From Paramecium octaurelia (taxonomy: Eukaryota; Ciliophora; Oligohymenophorea; Peniculida; Parameciidae): a DNA stretch of 64,000 bases. The translations under genes were made by a program, and so were the position numbers. Where the stretch lies: assembly GCA_905182995.1 (NCBI GenBank), contig CAJJDP010000121.1, positions 6,303 to 70,302 of the forward strand. Direction: 5' to 3'. This document shows, piece by piece, positions 1 to 12,352 of the stretch; within the stretch, counting starts at the first letter, position 1; each line of letters starts with the position of its first letter. The notes below the pieces were generated by a model. It was given only the letters and a program-made list of their open reading frames with translations, was not told the origin of the DNA and ran no database searches.

Positions 1-1
1 A

Positions 2-407
2 TAAATAGCCAAATTAGATGGCCATTCATCAACAGTTTATTCAGTCAATTTCTCCCCTGATGGAAATACATTAGCTTCTGGTAGTGATGATAACTCTATC
101 CGTCTTTGGAATGTAAAAACATCAAAAGAAACACTTCAATCAGATAGTAATTATAAAGATTTGCTTGCCCAGTTTAACATACCTCTTTAGAATAGCTCCT
201 TATTGCCAAATGGTATTAATTATTAATTATTATTTAGTTAATCCTGATCGCACAATACTTAGAATATGCTAGAATCCTATTTTTGAAGCATCAGGAACAC
301 TTATCTTAAAAGGACAATTCGTGAATTATTAAGGGGTAGATTTAAAACCATTGTTTAAAACAAAAGGAAGTTGCTTTTTAGATGACTTAAAGCAAAAGTA
401 AATTTGA
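2..407 (+). CDS. WD40-repeat protein, C-terminal end (5' truncated)
   Basis: Partial gene cut by the window edge. Reading from base 2 in the ciliate code gives the end of one WD40 blade, one whole blade (GH...[14 protein letters not shown]...IRLW) and a C-terminal tail. A 25-nt intron at 213-237 (GTA...TAG) must be removed; otherwise a TGA follows at once. The stop is TGA 405-407. The tail shares a segment ([17 protein letters not shown]) with the tail of the WD40 gene at 4787-7380, so the two are paralogues and this looks like a tandem family. WD40 propellers are protein-interaction scaffolds; no partner can be named. Confidence 0.85.
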
Positions 408-1532
408 ATATTCATTAAAAACATTACAATTACAATTTTAATAATTTTGTTTTTTGTTTAATTTTTTGATCTTCATTTTTGAAGATAGATAATTACATGT
501 TTTTCAAAAGTATTCCATTTCAAGCTAGTGATTACATCAATTAAGTTTAATATTATTAAATTTATATTATTTCTTGAGATTTCATTAACAACTGGTATAT
601 ATTAATATGTTTAGGAATTTAATTTTATACCATCCTTCATTATAATCTAAACAGTAAACAGGTTTAGTCCTAATAATGATAACTAATAGTTTAGTATAAT
701 TTAGATTTTCAAGTTTATAATAAAGATAATGATACAACTAATAAACATTTCAAAAATTAAAAAATAACCTAAAATGATCTTAAATGATAACAAAGTTTAA
801 GCATTGAGATTGAATGATTTTACAATTACTCTACTCTAATCTTGGTAATATTTTCGTAACGTGTTAATTATTATTTTCAATTAATATTAAAAGTATTAGA
901 GAGAATAAAGGACTGAAAAGATATATTAATCATCAATAAATATTTCAACCATAATAGGATTTAGAGATCTTAATTATATCCATCCCTAACAATAATCTTA
1001 AATAAGTTCTATCTGAATTACATTCAAAAAGGAGCTACTTTCAATAATAATTTTGCATATAAGGAACAGTTATTAATCATTAAGATAAGAACTATGTAAT
1101 TTTACCTCAAGCTGATTTTTTTTAGAAATTAATTATTATCTACACAACAATAATATCAGTCAACTAGTTCAATTTTATTAATTGTTTTATAAAATTACCC
1201 AAAATTGCATTTCATAAACATAATGGATAATGTTAAAAAATAACAAAATTGTTCTTCTCTCTAACCATGAGTTTAACCCTATTAAACGATAATTTTTTTA
1301 GAATTTAACTAAAATTATAGATTTTACATAAATGTATTATTTTCTCTTAAAAAGTTTTAATGCTATGTTATTGATAGATACTAGTTAGTATATTTTCATT
1401 ATTCCAAAACATATATTTAATAATAAATCGAGACATATAACTCTATATAAAGAGAGGCAGTGCAGGATATATAAAATGAAAATATTTCTAAGCTAATGTT
1501 TATAAAGTAAATAATAATTATAAGAGTTTGAT
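408..1532. other. Intergenic, no supported gene
   Basis: Very AT-rich. One TGA-free stretch of roughly 115 codons on the + strand (about 916-1265) has no convincing start or motif. Runs of this length occur by chance when only one stop codon exists. Confidence 0.5.
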
Positions 1533-2392
1533 ATGCACGCTAATGAAAAAGAATAAGCTTAAGTTGAATTATCAACGCGTTCATTGGCAGGTATATAATA
1601 AATGGTTCTAGCAATGAGAGAAGAAATATCTATTATAAGATTTGAATGCCTGTTTTACAGATAAAATATGGTTTGATATAATATCATCATTTATTTTATG
1701 CAAAAGGTAAGAAGTAATCATCAAATATAATTTTATGTTCTCTGTTAAAGATTTACAAGGATTAGCTTATTAAATTAATATGAGAGGATTGATTTATTAA
1801 CAAGAGGGTTATATTTCTTTACCCCATATCAAAAGATTCTTGATAATATACCTAAATTTTAATCTTTTTATTGCTTCCCAATTAGCTCTTAGATAAAAAT
1901 TTAATATTCAAGTCCCATTTATTTATAATCAATCTCCCTCCAGTCGACTTTCCTGAATTGATCTGCAAAGGTCCATTTTGGAAATTCGATTAGATGTTCT
2001 TACATTACCAATCTCAGATGTGTTCTTATTTAGTGATATTATCCTCATTACTATTATAGAAGTGTCTTTACTCTATTTTTTGCTTATGGTCTGAGATCAT
2101 GGCCATCAATAACTTTCCAAAGTTTTATTTTAACTCAGCTGCTATGATATTAGGCTATTTCTTAAGTGTCACAATTCTTATACTCCTCCTTTATTTCAGT
2201 GTAATGTAGGTTCCCAATATGAATTTATTTATTACTTTTGAATTTTTGGTTTATATGCCATCATTTCTCCCTATTATTTACTCCATAATTCCAACTATGA
2301 GTTTCTTCCCATCTTTCTTTTTGCAAAAGCCTCTAGAATATGATTGGGATGACTTTTCATGGAATTACTCAATATATGACATTTTTTAGTGA
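1533..2392 (+). CDS. Probable multi-pass membrane protein, gene model tentative
   Basis: Not recognised as a family. From ATG 1533, a single protein of about 267 residues can be assembled by removing two 28-nt introns, 1591-1618 and about 1949-1976. The coding length then becomes an exact multiple of three and ends at TGA 2390-2392. The translation is rich in hydrophobic segments; the second half has at least three likely membrane helices and ends in an acidic, aromatic tail (YDWDDFSWNYSIYD). The second intron begins GTCGAC and the first ends ATGAG. Both are off the usual GTA...TAG pattern seen here, so the exon junctions, and possibly the start, may be wrong. It could also be a decaying gene. 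Confidence 0.4.
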
Positions 2393-2476
2393 GGTAAAGT
2401 CGCACTGTTCAATAAGTTAATTTGCATTATTCTTTTTAAATTCATGTATTCTATTTCCAAAGTAGCTCTTTTGGAT

Positions 2477-4615
2477 ATAAAATTAGAGATATTTAGGTTT
2501 ATTCATCTTACATCCTTGGATAAACTCAACCCTTTGTGTAGGGCTTATCATATGCCAGTTTAACAAACCCCTTACTATTGTTAATTAGCTAATACGATAC
2601 TTTTTGATAAAGTAATTTATACAATAATATTAATAATTATTTTTCAATGGGTTGTGCAAGCAGTCAAGCAATTTAATAAGAATAATATGCTTATGAACAT
2701 AAGGATGATGTGTATAAGGTATTGGCTTCATCAAAACTTATTGATGAATAATTACTCAAGAGGATAATTACTGTTTTCAAAAAGGAGAAAATCACAAATT
2801 GTCTAGATTTTCTTTCAAAAGAATGTAAACTAAAAAAATAGGAATAATCTAACATTAAGTTTATAACCGATCTTATGAAAAATTTATCTGAGCTCGATTT
2901 TTGCAAAGAAAATATTTCTGCCGATGATTAGTAAAAACAGAGAGAGGATCTAATCACATAAATATCTGATGATAAAAAAATCATTGAATTTTTAAAATTT
3001 CTTGTTTTACTTACAGCTTTAGATGAGAAATTTATATAATGTGGATCCAATTCCCTCAAATTATTAATTGAAATGAGGATAGATTTGAAGTAACAAAACT
3101 TTGAAAATATCAACATTCAAAATACTTCATTGATTGGCGGAAATTTTGCGAGTTGTAATTTGAATGGATCTGTATTGAATAACGTCGACATAAGCGGCGT
3201 AAATTTAAATTGTGCTTAGATGTTTAATTGTTAATGGAAGAATCTTAAGATTAACGAATTAAAAATGTTAAACGGTCATCAAAGTGGAGTCCTATCTGTT
3301 TGCTTCTCTCCTGATGGTTCTATATTAGCTTCTGGTGGTTATGATTGCGATATTCGTTTATGGGATGTTAAGACAGGATAATAAAAAGCCATATTAGATG
3401 GTCATTCACATTGGGTTGATTCAGTCAATTTCTCTCCTGATGGTACTACATTAGCATCATGTAGTTGGGATAAGTCTATCCGTTTATGGGATGTTAGGAC
3501 AGGATAATAAAAAGCCAAATTAGATGGTCATTCAGATTATGTAAGAACAATTTGTTACTCTCCTGATGGTACTACATTAGCATCTGGTAGCGATGATAAA
3601 TCAATCTGTTTATGGGATACTAAGACAGGATTACAAAAGATCAAATTAGATGGTTTGAGTGATGAAATCTGCTCAATCTGCTTCTCTCCAGATGGACTTA
3701 TATTAGCTGCTGGTACTGGAAGCATATTAAGTCATGATAATTCTATCATTTTATGGGACGCGAAGACAGGATAATAAAAAGTTAAGTTTTGTGGACATTA
3801 AAGCGCTGTCAAATCTATATGCTTTTCTCCTGATGGAACTATGATCGCATCTGGGAGTGCAGATAAGTCTATCATTTTGTGGGATATTTTGACCGGAATA
3901 CAGTTAACAAAATTTAAGGGTATTGATGAAGTGGATACAATCTCTTTCTCTCCTGATGGAACATTATTAGCAACTGGAATGAATTCATACATTTATTTAT
4001 GGGATGTTAGGACTGGACAATAAAAAGCTATTTTTTCTGGTCATTCTTATTGTGTATCTTCTGTCTGCTTCTCTCCTGATGACACTATTTTAGCATCTGG
4101 GAGTGTAGATAATTCTATCCGTTTATGGGATTTTAGGGCTGGATAATCGGAGGCTAAATTTGATGGTCATAGTAAGGCTGTAAACACAGTTTGCTTCTCA
4201 CCTGAAGGTACACTATTAGCATCAGGTAGTGATGATAAATCAATCCGTTTATGGGATGTTAAGACAGGACAATAAAAGGCCAAGTTAAATGGTCATAATA
4301 GCTGGGTCTTGTAAGTGTGCTTCTCTCCTGATGGTACCATTTTAGCATCTGCCAGTCATGATTAATCAATCCTTTTATGGGATGTTAAGACAGGATAAAA
4401 GAATGCTTAATTAATTGGACATAATGCTTAAGTCAACACGGTATGTTTTTCACCTGATGGTACAACATTAGCATCTGGTAGTGGATATGAATGTGTAAAA
4501 AGTGATGAATACTCTATCCGTTTATGGGATGTTGAGACAAAACGATAAAAGGCTTAGTTATTTGGTCATGATAGTACTATCTTGTAAGTATGCTTCTCTC
4601 CTGATGGTGCACTAT
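2477..4615. repeat. Verbatim duplicate of 4617-6755 (assembly overlap)
   Basis: This block up to the N at 4616 reappears without visible difference starting immediately after the N, at an offset of 2140. It holds the first part of a WD40 gene (ATG 2647) cut off by the N. A suffix of the left piece equals a prefix of the right piece, which is what an unmerged contig overlap looks like. Confidence 0.9.
2647..4615 (+). CDS. WD40 gene, truncated artefactual copy 1
   Basis: Same sequence as 4787-6755. It has the MGCASSQ start and about ten and a half WD40 blades, then stops at the N at 4616. Treat it as the same gene as 4787-7380, not as an independent locus. Confidence 0.85.
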
Positions 4616-4616
4616 N
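4616..4616. other. Single N: contig join
   Basis: One unknown base separates two pieces that share 2139 identical bases. Confidence 0.95.
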
Positions 4617-4786
4617 ATAAAATTAGAGATATTTAGGTTTATTCATCTTACATCCTTGGATAAACTCAACCCTTTGTGTAGGGCTTATCATATGCCAGTT
4701 TAACAAACCCCTTACTATTGTTAATTAGCTAATACGATACTTTTTGATAAAGTAATTTATACAATAATATTAATAATTATTTTTCA

Positions 4787-7380
4787 ATGGGTTGTGCAAG
4801 CAGTCAAGCAATTTAATAAGAATAATATGCTTATGAACATAAGGATGATGTGTATAAGGTATTGGCTTCATCAAAACTTATTGATGAATAATTACTCAAG
4901 AGGATAATTACTGTTTTCAAAAAGGAGAAAATCACAAATTGTCTAGATTTTCTTTCAAAAGAATGTAAACTAAAAAAATAGGAATAATCTAACATTAAGT
5001 TTATAACCGATCTTATGAAAAATTTATCTGAGCTCGATTTTTGCAAAGAAAATATTTCTGCCGATGATTAGTAAAAACAGAGAGAGGATCTAATCACATA
5101 AATATCTGATGATAAAAAAATCATTGAATTTTTAAAATTTCTTGTTTTACTTACAGCTTTAGATGAGAAATTTATATAATGTGGATCCAATTCCCTCAAA
5201 TTATTAATTGAAATGAGGATAGATTTGAAGTAACAAAACTTTGAAAATATCAACATTCAAAATACTTCATTGATTGGCGGAAATTTTGCGAGTTGTAATT
5301 TGAATGGATCTGTATTGAATAACGTCGACATAAGCGGCGTAAATTTAAATTGTGCTTAGATGTTTAATTGTTAATGGAAGAATCTTAAGATTAACGAATT
5401 AAAAATGTTAAACGGTCATCAAAGTGGAGTCCTATCTGTTTGCTTCTCTCCTGATGGTTCTATATTAGCTTCTGGTGGTTATGATTGCGATATTCGTTTA
5501 TGGGATGTTAAGACAGGATAATAAAAAGCCATATTAGATGGTCATTCACATTGGGTTGATTCAGTCAATTTCTCTCCTGATGGTACTACATTAGCATCAT
5601 GTAGTTGGGATAAGTCTATCCGTTTATGGGATGTTAGGACAGGATAATAAAAAGCCAAATTAGATGGTCATTCAGATTATGTAAGAACAATTTGTTACTC
5701 TCCTGATGGTACTACATTAGCATCTGGTAGCGATGATAAATCAATCTGTTTATGGGATACTAAGACAGGATTACAAAAGATCAAATTAGATGGTTTGAGT
5801 GATGAAATCTGCTCAATCTGCTTCTCTCCAGATGGACTTATATTAGCTGCTGGTACTGGAAGCATATTAAGTCATGATAATTCTATCATTTTATGGGACG
5901 CGAAGACAGGATAATAAAAAGTTAAGTTTTGTGGACATTAAAGCGCTGTCAAATCTATATGCTTTTCTCCTGATGGAACTATGATCGCATCTGGGAGTGC
6001 AGATAAGTCTATCATTTTGTGGGATATTTTGACCGGAATACAGTTAACAAAATTTAAGGGTATTGATGAAGTGGATACAATCTCTTTCTCTCCTGATGGA
6101 ACATTATTAGCAACTGGAATGAATTCATACATTTATTTATGGGATGTTAGGACTGGACAATAAAAAGCTATTTTTTCTGGTCATTCTTATTGTGTATCTT
6201 CTGTCTGCTTCTCTCCTGATGACACTATTTTAGCATCTGGGAGTGTAGATAATTCTATCCGTTTATGGGATTTTAGGGCTGGATAATCGGAGGCTAAATT
6301 TGATGGTCATAGTAAGGCTGTAAACACAGTTTGCTTCTCACCTGAAGGTACACTATTAGCATCAGGTAGTGATGATAAATCAATCCGTTTATGGGATGTT
6401 AAGACAGGACAATAAAAGGCCAAGTTAAATGGTCATAATAGCTGGGTCTTGTAAGTGTGCTTCTCTCCTGATGGTACCATTTTAGCATCTGCCAGTCATG
6501 ATTAATCAATCCTTTTATGGGATGTTAAGACAGGATAAAAGAATGCTTAATTAATTGGACATAATGCTTAAGTCAACACGGTATGTTTTTCACCTGATGG
6601 TACAACATTAGCATCTGGTAGTGGATATGAATGTGTAAAAAGTGATGAATACTCTATCCGTTTATGGGATGTTGAGACAAAACGATAAAAGGCTTAGTTA
6701 TTTGGTCATGATAGTACTATCTTGTAAGTATGCTTCTCTCCTGATGGTGCACTATTAGCATCTGGTAGTCATGATGAATCAATCCGTATATGGGATATTT
6801 AGACGGGAAAATAAAAGATCAAGCTAGATGGTCATACAGATTGGGTCTACTCAATATGTTTCTCTCCTGATAGTACTACTTTAGCATCTTGTAGTTCTGA
6901 TCAATCTATCTTTTTATGGGATATTGTGACAGGACAATAAAAGGTTTAGTTATTTGGTCATTCACAAAAAATTTTATCAGTCAACTTCTCTCCTGACGGA
7001 AATACAGTTGCATCTGCTTGTTATGATAGGTCTTATGGAATGTTAAGACTGGAAAATAAAAGGCCCAGTTAGATGGCCATCTCGGAGAGGTTAATTCAAT
7101 TTGCTTCTCTCCCGACGGTACTACTTTAGCGTCTTGCAGTGCAGATCACTCTATCCGTTTATGGGATGTTAAGACAGAACTATAGAGGGCCAAATAAGAG
7201 CTCCAACCAGTATTAGAAGGTAGTGCTACTTATAATATTACAACACTTGTTATCTCTTCAAATCAAATTTTAGAAGCATAAGGCTCTTTAATTCTGAAAG
7301 GAGAATTTGTCAACTATTAAGGAGTAGATTTACTACCATTATTCAAATCTAAAGGAAGTTGTATTTTGGAATGTTAATGA
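4787..7380 (+). CDS. WD40 protein with about 14 blades, likely lipid-anchored, frameshift near 7035
   Basis: This is the only copy present from start to stop. It begins MGCASSQ, the classic context for N-myristoylation of Gly2 and palmitoylation of Cys3, so membrane anchoring is likely. An alpha-helical N-terminal part of about 170 residues follows, then a short pentapeptide-like stretch ([17 protein letters not shown]), then 14 WD40 repeats, enough for two seven-blade propellers. No intron is needed. In repeat 13 the usual run from SIRLW to DVKTG lacks about 7 nt near 7035, shifting the frame. As printed, the first frame ends at TGA 7295-7297 (836 codons). The shifted frame continues through repeat 14 and the family tail to TGA 7378-7380. 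No intron of allowed size repairs it. The same lesion is in 7506-9862, but that is the same DNA. It is either a sequencing error, a pseudogene, or a protein with a changed C-terminus. Role unknown. Confidence 0.85.
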
Positions 7381-7504
7381 ATAGAAATGAAGCTAATAGT
7401 TGATTATTATAAACAATAAAATAAGCACCTATTTTCATTCGCTTTTTCTCCCATAGAAAATTTAAGAACAATTTTTCTTTTTATTATTTGGATTTCCAAA
7501 ATTA
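5024..7504. repeat. Verbatim duplicate of 7506-9986 (assembly overlap)
   Basis: The 2481 bases before the N at 7505 recur directly after it at an offset of 2482. Both boundaries lie inside ordinary sequence (one inside the WD40 gene), without inverted repeats or target duplications. Confidence 0.9.
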
Positions 7505-7505
7505 N
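7505..7505. other. Single N: contig join
   Basis: One unknown base between two pieces sharing 2481 identical bases. Confidence 0.95.
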
Positions 7506-9862
7506 TTATCTGAGCTCGATTTTTGCAAAGAAAATATTTCTGCCGATGATTAGTAAAAACAGAGAGAGGATCTAATCACATAAATATCTGATGATAAAAA
7601 AATCATTGAATTTTTAAAATTTCTTGTTTTACTTACAGCTTTAGATGAGAAATTTATATAATGTGGATCCAATTCCCTCAAATTATTAATTGAAATGAGG
7701 ATAGATTTGAAGTAACAAAACTTTGAAAATATCAACATTCAAAATACTTCATTGATTGGCGGAAATTTTGCGAGTTGTAATTTGAATGGATCTGTATTGA
7801 ATAACGTCGACATAAGCGGCGTAAATTTAAATTGTGCTTAGATGTTTAATTGTTAATGGAAGAATCTTAAGATTAACGAATTAAAAATGTTAAACGGTCA
7901 TCAAAGTGGAGTCCTATCTGTTTGCTTCTCTCCTGATGGTTCTATATTAGCTTCTGGTGGTTATGATTGCGATATTCGTTTATGGGATGTTAAGACAGGA
8001 TAATAAAAAGCCATATTAGATGGTCATTCACATTGGGTTGATTCAGTCAATTTCTCTCCTGATGGTACTACATTAGCATCATGTAGTTGGGATAAGTCTA
8101 TCCGTTTATGGGATGTTAGGACAGGATAATAAAAAGCCAAATTAGATGGTCATTCAGATTATGTAAGAACAATTTGTTACTCTCCTGATGGTACTACATT
8201 AGCATCTGGTAGCGATGATAAATCAATCTGTTTATGGGATACTAAGACAGGATTACAAAAGATCAAATTAGATGGTTTGAGTGATGAAATCTGCTCAATC
8301 TGCTTCTCTCCAGATGGACTTATATTAGCTGCTGGTACTGGAAGCATATTAAGTCATGATAATTCTATCATTTTATGGGACGCGAAGACAGGATAATAAA
8401 AAGTTAAGTTTTGTGGACATTAAAGCGCTGTCAAATCTATATGCTTTTCTCCTGATGGAACTATGATCGCATCTGGGAGTGCAGATAAGTCTATCATTTT
8501 GTGGGATATTTTGACCGGAATACAGTTAACAAAATTTAAGGGTATTGATGAAGTGGATACAATCTCTTTCTCTCCTGATGGAACATTATTAGCAACTGGA
8601 ATGAATTCATACATTTATTTATGGGATGTTAGGACTGGACAATAAAAAGCTATTTTTTCTGGTCATTCTTATTGTGTATCTTCTGTCTGCTTCTCTCCTG
8701 ATGACACTATTTTAGCATCTGGGAGTGTAGATAATTCTATCCGTTTATGGGATTTTAGGGCTGGATAATCGGAGGCTAAATTTGATGGTCATAGTAAGGC
8801 TGTAAACACAGTTTGCTTCTCACCTGAAGGTACACTATTAGCATCAGGTAGTGATGATAAATCAATCCGTTTATGGGATGTTAAGACAGGACAATAAAAG
8901 GCCAAGTTAAATGGTCATAATAGCTGGGTCTTGTAAGTGTGCTTCTCTCCTGATGGTACCATTTTAGCATCTGCCAGTCATGATTAATCAATCCTTTTAT
9001 GGGATGTTAAGACAGGATAAAAGAATGCTTAATTAATTGGACATAATGCTTAAGTCAACACGGTATGTTTTTCACCTGATGGTACAACATTAGCATCTGG
9101 TAGTGGATATGAATGTGTAAAAAGTGATGAATACTCTATCCGTTTATGGGATGTTGAGACAAAACGATAAAAGGCTTAGTTATTTGGTCATGATAGTACT
9201 ATCTTGTAAGTATGCTTCTCTCCTGATGGTGCACTATTAGCATCTGGTAGTCATGATGAATCAATCCGTATATGGGATATTTAGACGGGAAAATAAAAGA
9301 TCAAGCTAGATGGTCATACAGATTGGGTCTACTCAATATGTTTCTCTCCTGATAGTACTACTTTAGCATCTTGTAGTTCTGATCAATCTATCTTTTTATG
9401 GGATATTGTGACAGGACAATAAAAGGTTTAGTTATTTGGTCATTCACAAAAAATTTTATCAGTCAACTTCTCTCCTGACGGAAATACAGTTGCATCTGCT
9501 TGTTATGATAGGTCTTATGGAATGTTAAGACTGGAAAATAAAAGGCCCAGTTAGATGGCCATCTCGGAGAGGTTAATTCAATTTGCTTCTCTCCCGACGG
9601 TACTACTTTAGCGTCTTGCAGTGCAGATCACTCTATCCGTTTATGGGATGTTAAGACAGAACTATAGAGGGCCAAATAAGAGCTCCAACCAGTATTAGAA
9701 GGTAGTGCTACTTATAATATTACAACACTTGTTATCTCTTCAAATCAAATTTTAGAAGCATAAGGCTCTTTAATTCTGAAAGGAGAATTTGTCAACTATT
9801 AAGGAGTAGATTTACTACCATTATTCAAATCTAAAGGAAGTTGTATTTTGGAATGTTAATGA
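7506..9862 (+). CDS. WD40 gene, 5'-truncated artefactual copy 2
   Basis: Identical to 5024-7380. It enters inside the N-terminal helical region and runs through all 14 blades, the frameshifted blade 13 and the stop at 9860-9862. It is the same gene as 4787-7380. Confidence 0.85.
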
Positions 9863-10848
9863 ATAGAAATGAAGCTAATAGTTGATTATTATAAACAATA
9901 AAATAAGCACCTATTTTCATTCGCTTTTTCTCCCATAGAAAATTTAAGAACAATTTTTCTTTTTATTATTTGGATTTCCAAAATTAAAGTCATTTTTTTC
10001 ATTTTTCTGTATTTTAAATATCTTACTCAAAATTGTGATTATTATATTAAGATATTATATTATATAATACAATAAGTAATACAATCTTTTCAAAATATTA
10101 TCTTTTTTTTCAAAAAATGCACCAATTTCAGTGTTCAAAATTTATTTCAATTGAAATAATAATCTTTATCTCGACAAACTCAAATTTAATCTAGTGTGTT
10201 CACTACTTGCTTATTCAGATATATTCTCAATAATATTACAATGATAATAAATTCCAGAGTTTACTTTTTCTTGAAATTTCTTAATAATGGTAAAATATTG
10301 TGATTTGAAAGATGTGTTTAATTAAAGTGAAATATCTTTTGAAAGAAATTTCGGAAATTATAGGGAAAAATATTGTTAGATTGAGAGTTTCTCTCCATAA
10401 AAACAGTTCAAGACAATAATTTAAACTTATTGATTAATTAATACATGATGTTGATAAAGAGATGTATTGAGTAAATTTTTCAAAGCAATCTCCTATGTAA
10501 AATATGATTTTGATTTTTTTATCCAAGGCGTTTGATTTTTAAAAATTTCAGTTCTATTAGTAAAAAATTATGTTTTTTCGCTATTTTGATTTTGTGAAAC
10601 AATAATGAAATTCCTTATTTAATTTCAATATGACATTTATTTATCAAAGTTTTTAATAATCTTGTCATCATTCAATAGAGATTATGAAACTTCTGCAGTA
10701 GTCATAATTTTCATTTACTAATTAAGCCTCTTTCCAACAATGTATGATTCAGATAAATAACATTTAAGTTAGATTTTTTAAATTATAGTTAACATAATTT
10801 TCTAAATTCGAATTGTATAAAAACATACATATTTTAAATATTAATAAT
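9863..10848. other. Intergenic, no gene seen
   Basis: AT-rich spacer between the WD40 stop and the 3' end of the rhodanese gene. TGA is frequent in all frames. Bases 10061-10848 are repeated at 11565-12352 through the third assembly overlap. Confidence 0.6.
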
Positions 10849-11563
10849 TCATGGTTTAATAATCTCATCATACCCCACTTTACAATATTAAACGTTTTTA
10901 AATCCATTAGCTATCAACAAAGTACATGCAATTTTTGCTCTTTATCCTGTTCCACAATAAATATTAATTTATTAATTTCTATTTAGTCTTTCCATATTAC
11001 TCAACAGTTCGTTAAGAGGAAAAAGTTTAGCATTGTCTAATTTACCCTTTCTCCACTCTTCAAAAGATCTAACATCAATAATTTATTCTGAACCCTATTT
11101 GGAGATATTCATTAAAGCCTGTTTTTCTAATTCAGTTGGTTTGGTTATGAATTCTCCAGCCTATTACCATTCTTCAAAATACATGTATCCTAGTATATTA
11201 TCATAACCTATTCTTGATAATCTCATAATAGTTTGTTCCTCTGTTCCTTTTTCACACACTATAATAACTTCTTTATTATGAGGCAATAGGGTTCCAACCC
11301 AATGAGCAAAAGGAATTTGCAATGGAACATTGATAGATCCAGGAATAAATCCTTCAGCAATTGAATTTCTAGAATCAATAATTTAAGCTGTCTTTGTTAA
11401 TTTTGCATCTTGTGGTGATAATTTTTTATTTGACTTCTTTAGAATCTCATTTAAATCTGAAGTAATAGTATTCTTATTCAACCCAGCGTTATAAAAGAAA
11501 TATTGAGGAGGTTTAGGTAAATCCCTCACTACTTCCGTAACAAATGTCTCGTAATCCATAGGC
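10061..11563. repeat. Verbatim duplicate of 11565-13067 (assembly overlap)
   Basis: The 1503 bases before the N at 11564 recur directly after it at an offset of 1504. They hold spacer plus the 3' part of the metallo-beta-lactamase/rhodanese gene. Confidence 0.9.
10849..11563 (-). CDS. Rhodanese 3' part, truncated artefactual copy
   Basis: Same as 12353-13067: the two rhodanese domains without the metallo-beta-lactamase part, cut at the N. It is not an independent gene. Confidence 0.85.
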
Positions 11564-11564
11564 N
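11564..11564. other. Single N: contig join
   Basis: One unknown base between two pieces sharing 1503 identical bases. Confidence 0.95.
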
Positions 11565-12352
11565 TATATAATACAATAAGTAATACAATCTTTTCAAAAT
11601 ATTATCTTTTTTTTCAAAAAATGCACCAATTTCAGTGTTCAAAATTTATTTCAATTGAAATAATAATCTTTATCTCGACAAACTCAAATTTAATCTAGTG
11701 TGTTCACTACTTGCTTATTCAGATATATTCTCAATAATATTACAATGATAATAAATTCCAGAGTTTACTTTTTCTTGAAATTTCTTAATAATGGTAAAAT
11801 ATTGTGATTTGAAAGATGTGTTTAATTAAAGTGAAATATCTTTTGAAAGAAATTTCGGAAATTATAGGGAAAAATATTGTTAGATTGAGAGTTTCTCTCC
11901 ATAAAAACAGTTCAAGACAATAATTTAAACTTATTGATTAATTAATACATGATGTTGATAAAGAGATGTATTGAGTAAATTTTTCAAAGCAATCTCCTAT
12001 GTAAAATATGATTTTGATTTTTTTATCCAAGGCGTTTGATTTTTAAAAATTTCAGTTCTATTAGTAAAAAATTATGTTTTTTCGCTATTTTGATTTTGTG
12101 AAACAATAATGAAATTCCTTATTTAATTTCAATATGACATTTATTTATCAAAGTTTTTAATAATCTTGTCATCATTCAATAGAGATTATGAAACTTCTGC
12201 AGTAGTCATAATTTTCATTTACTAATTAAGCCTCTTTCCAACAATGTATGATTCAGATAAATAACATTTAAGTTAGATTTTTTAAATTATAGTTAACATA
12301 ATTTTCTAAATTCGAATTGTATAAAAACATACATATTTTAAATATTAATAAT

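Noticed and set aside
3798..8645. Minus-strand and short plus-strand open frames inside the WD40 repeats
   Set aside because: They are shadows of the WD40 coding frame; the long frame with TAA/TAG as Gln explains them all.
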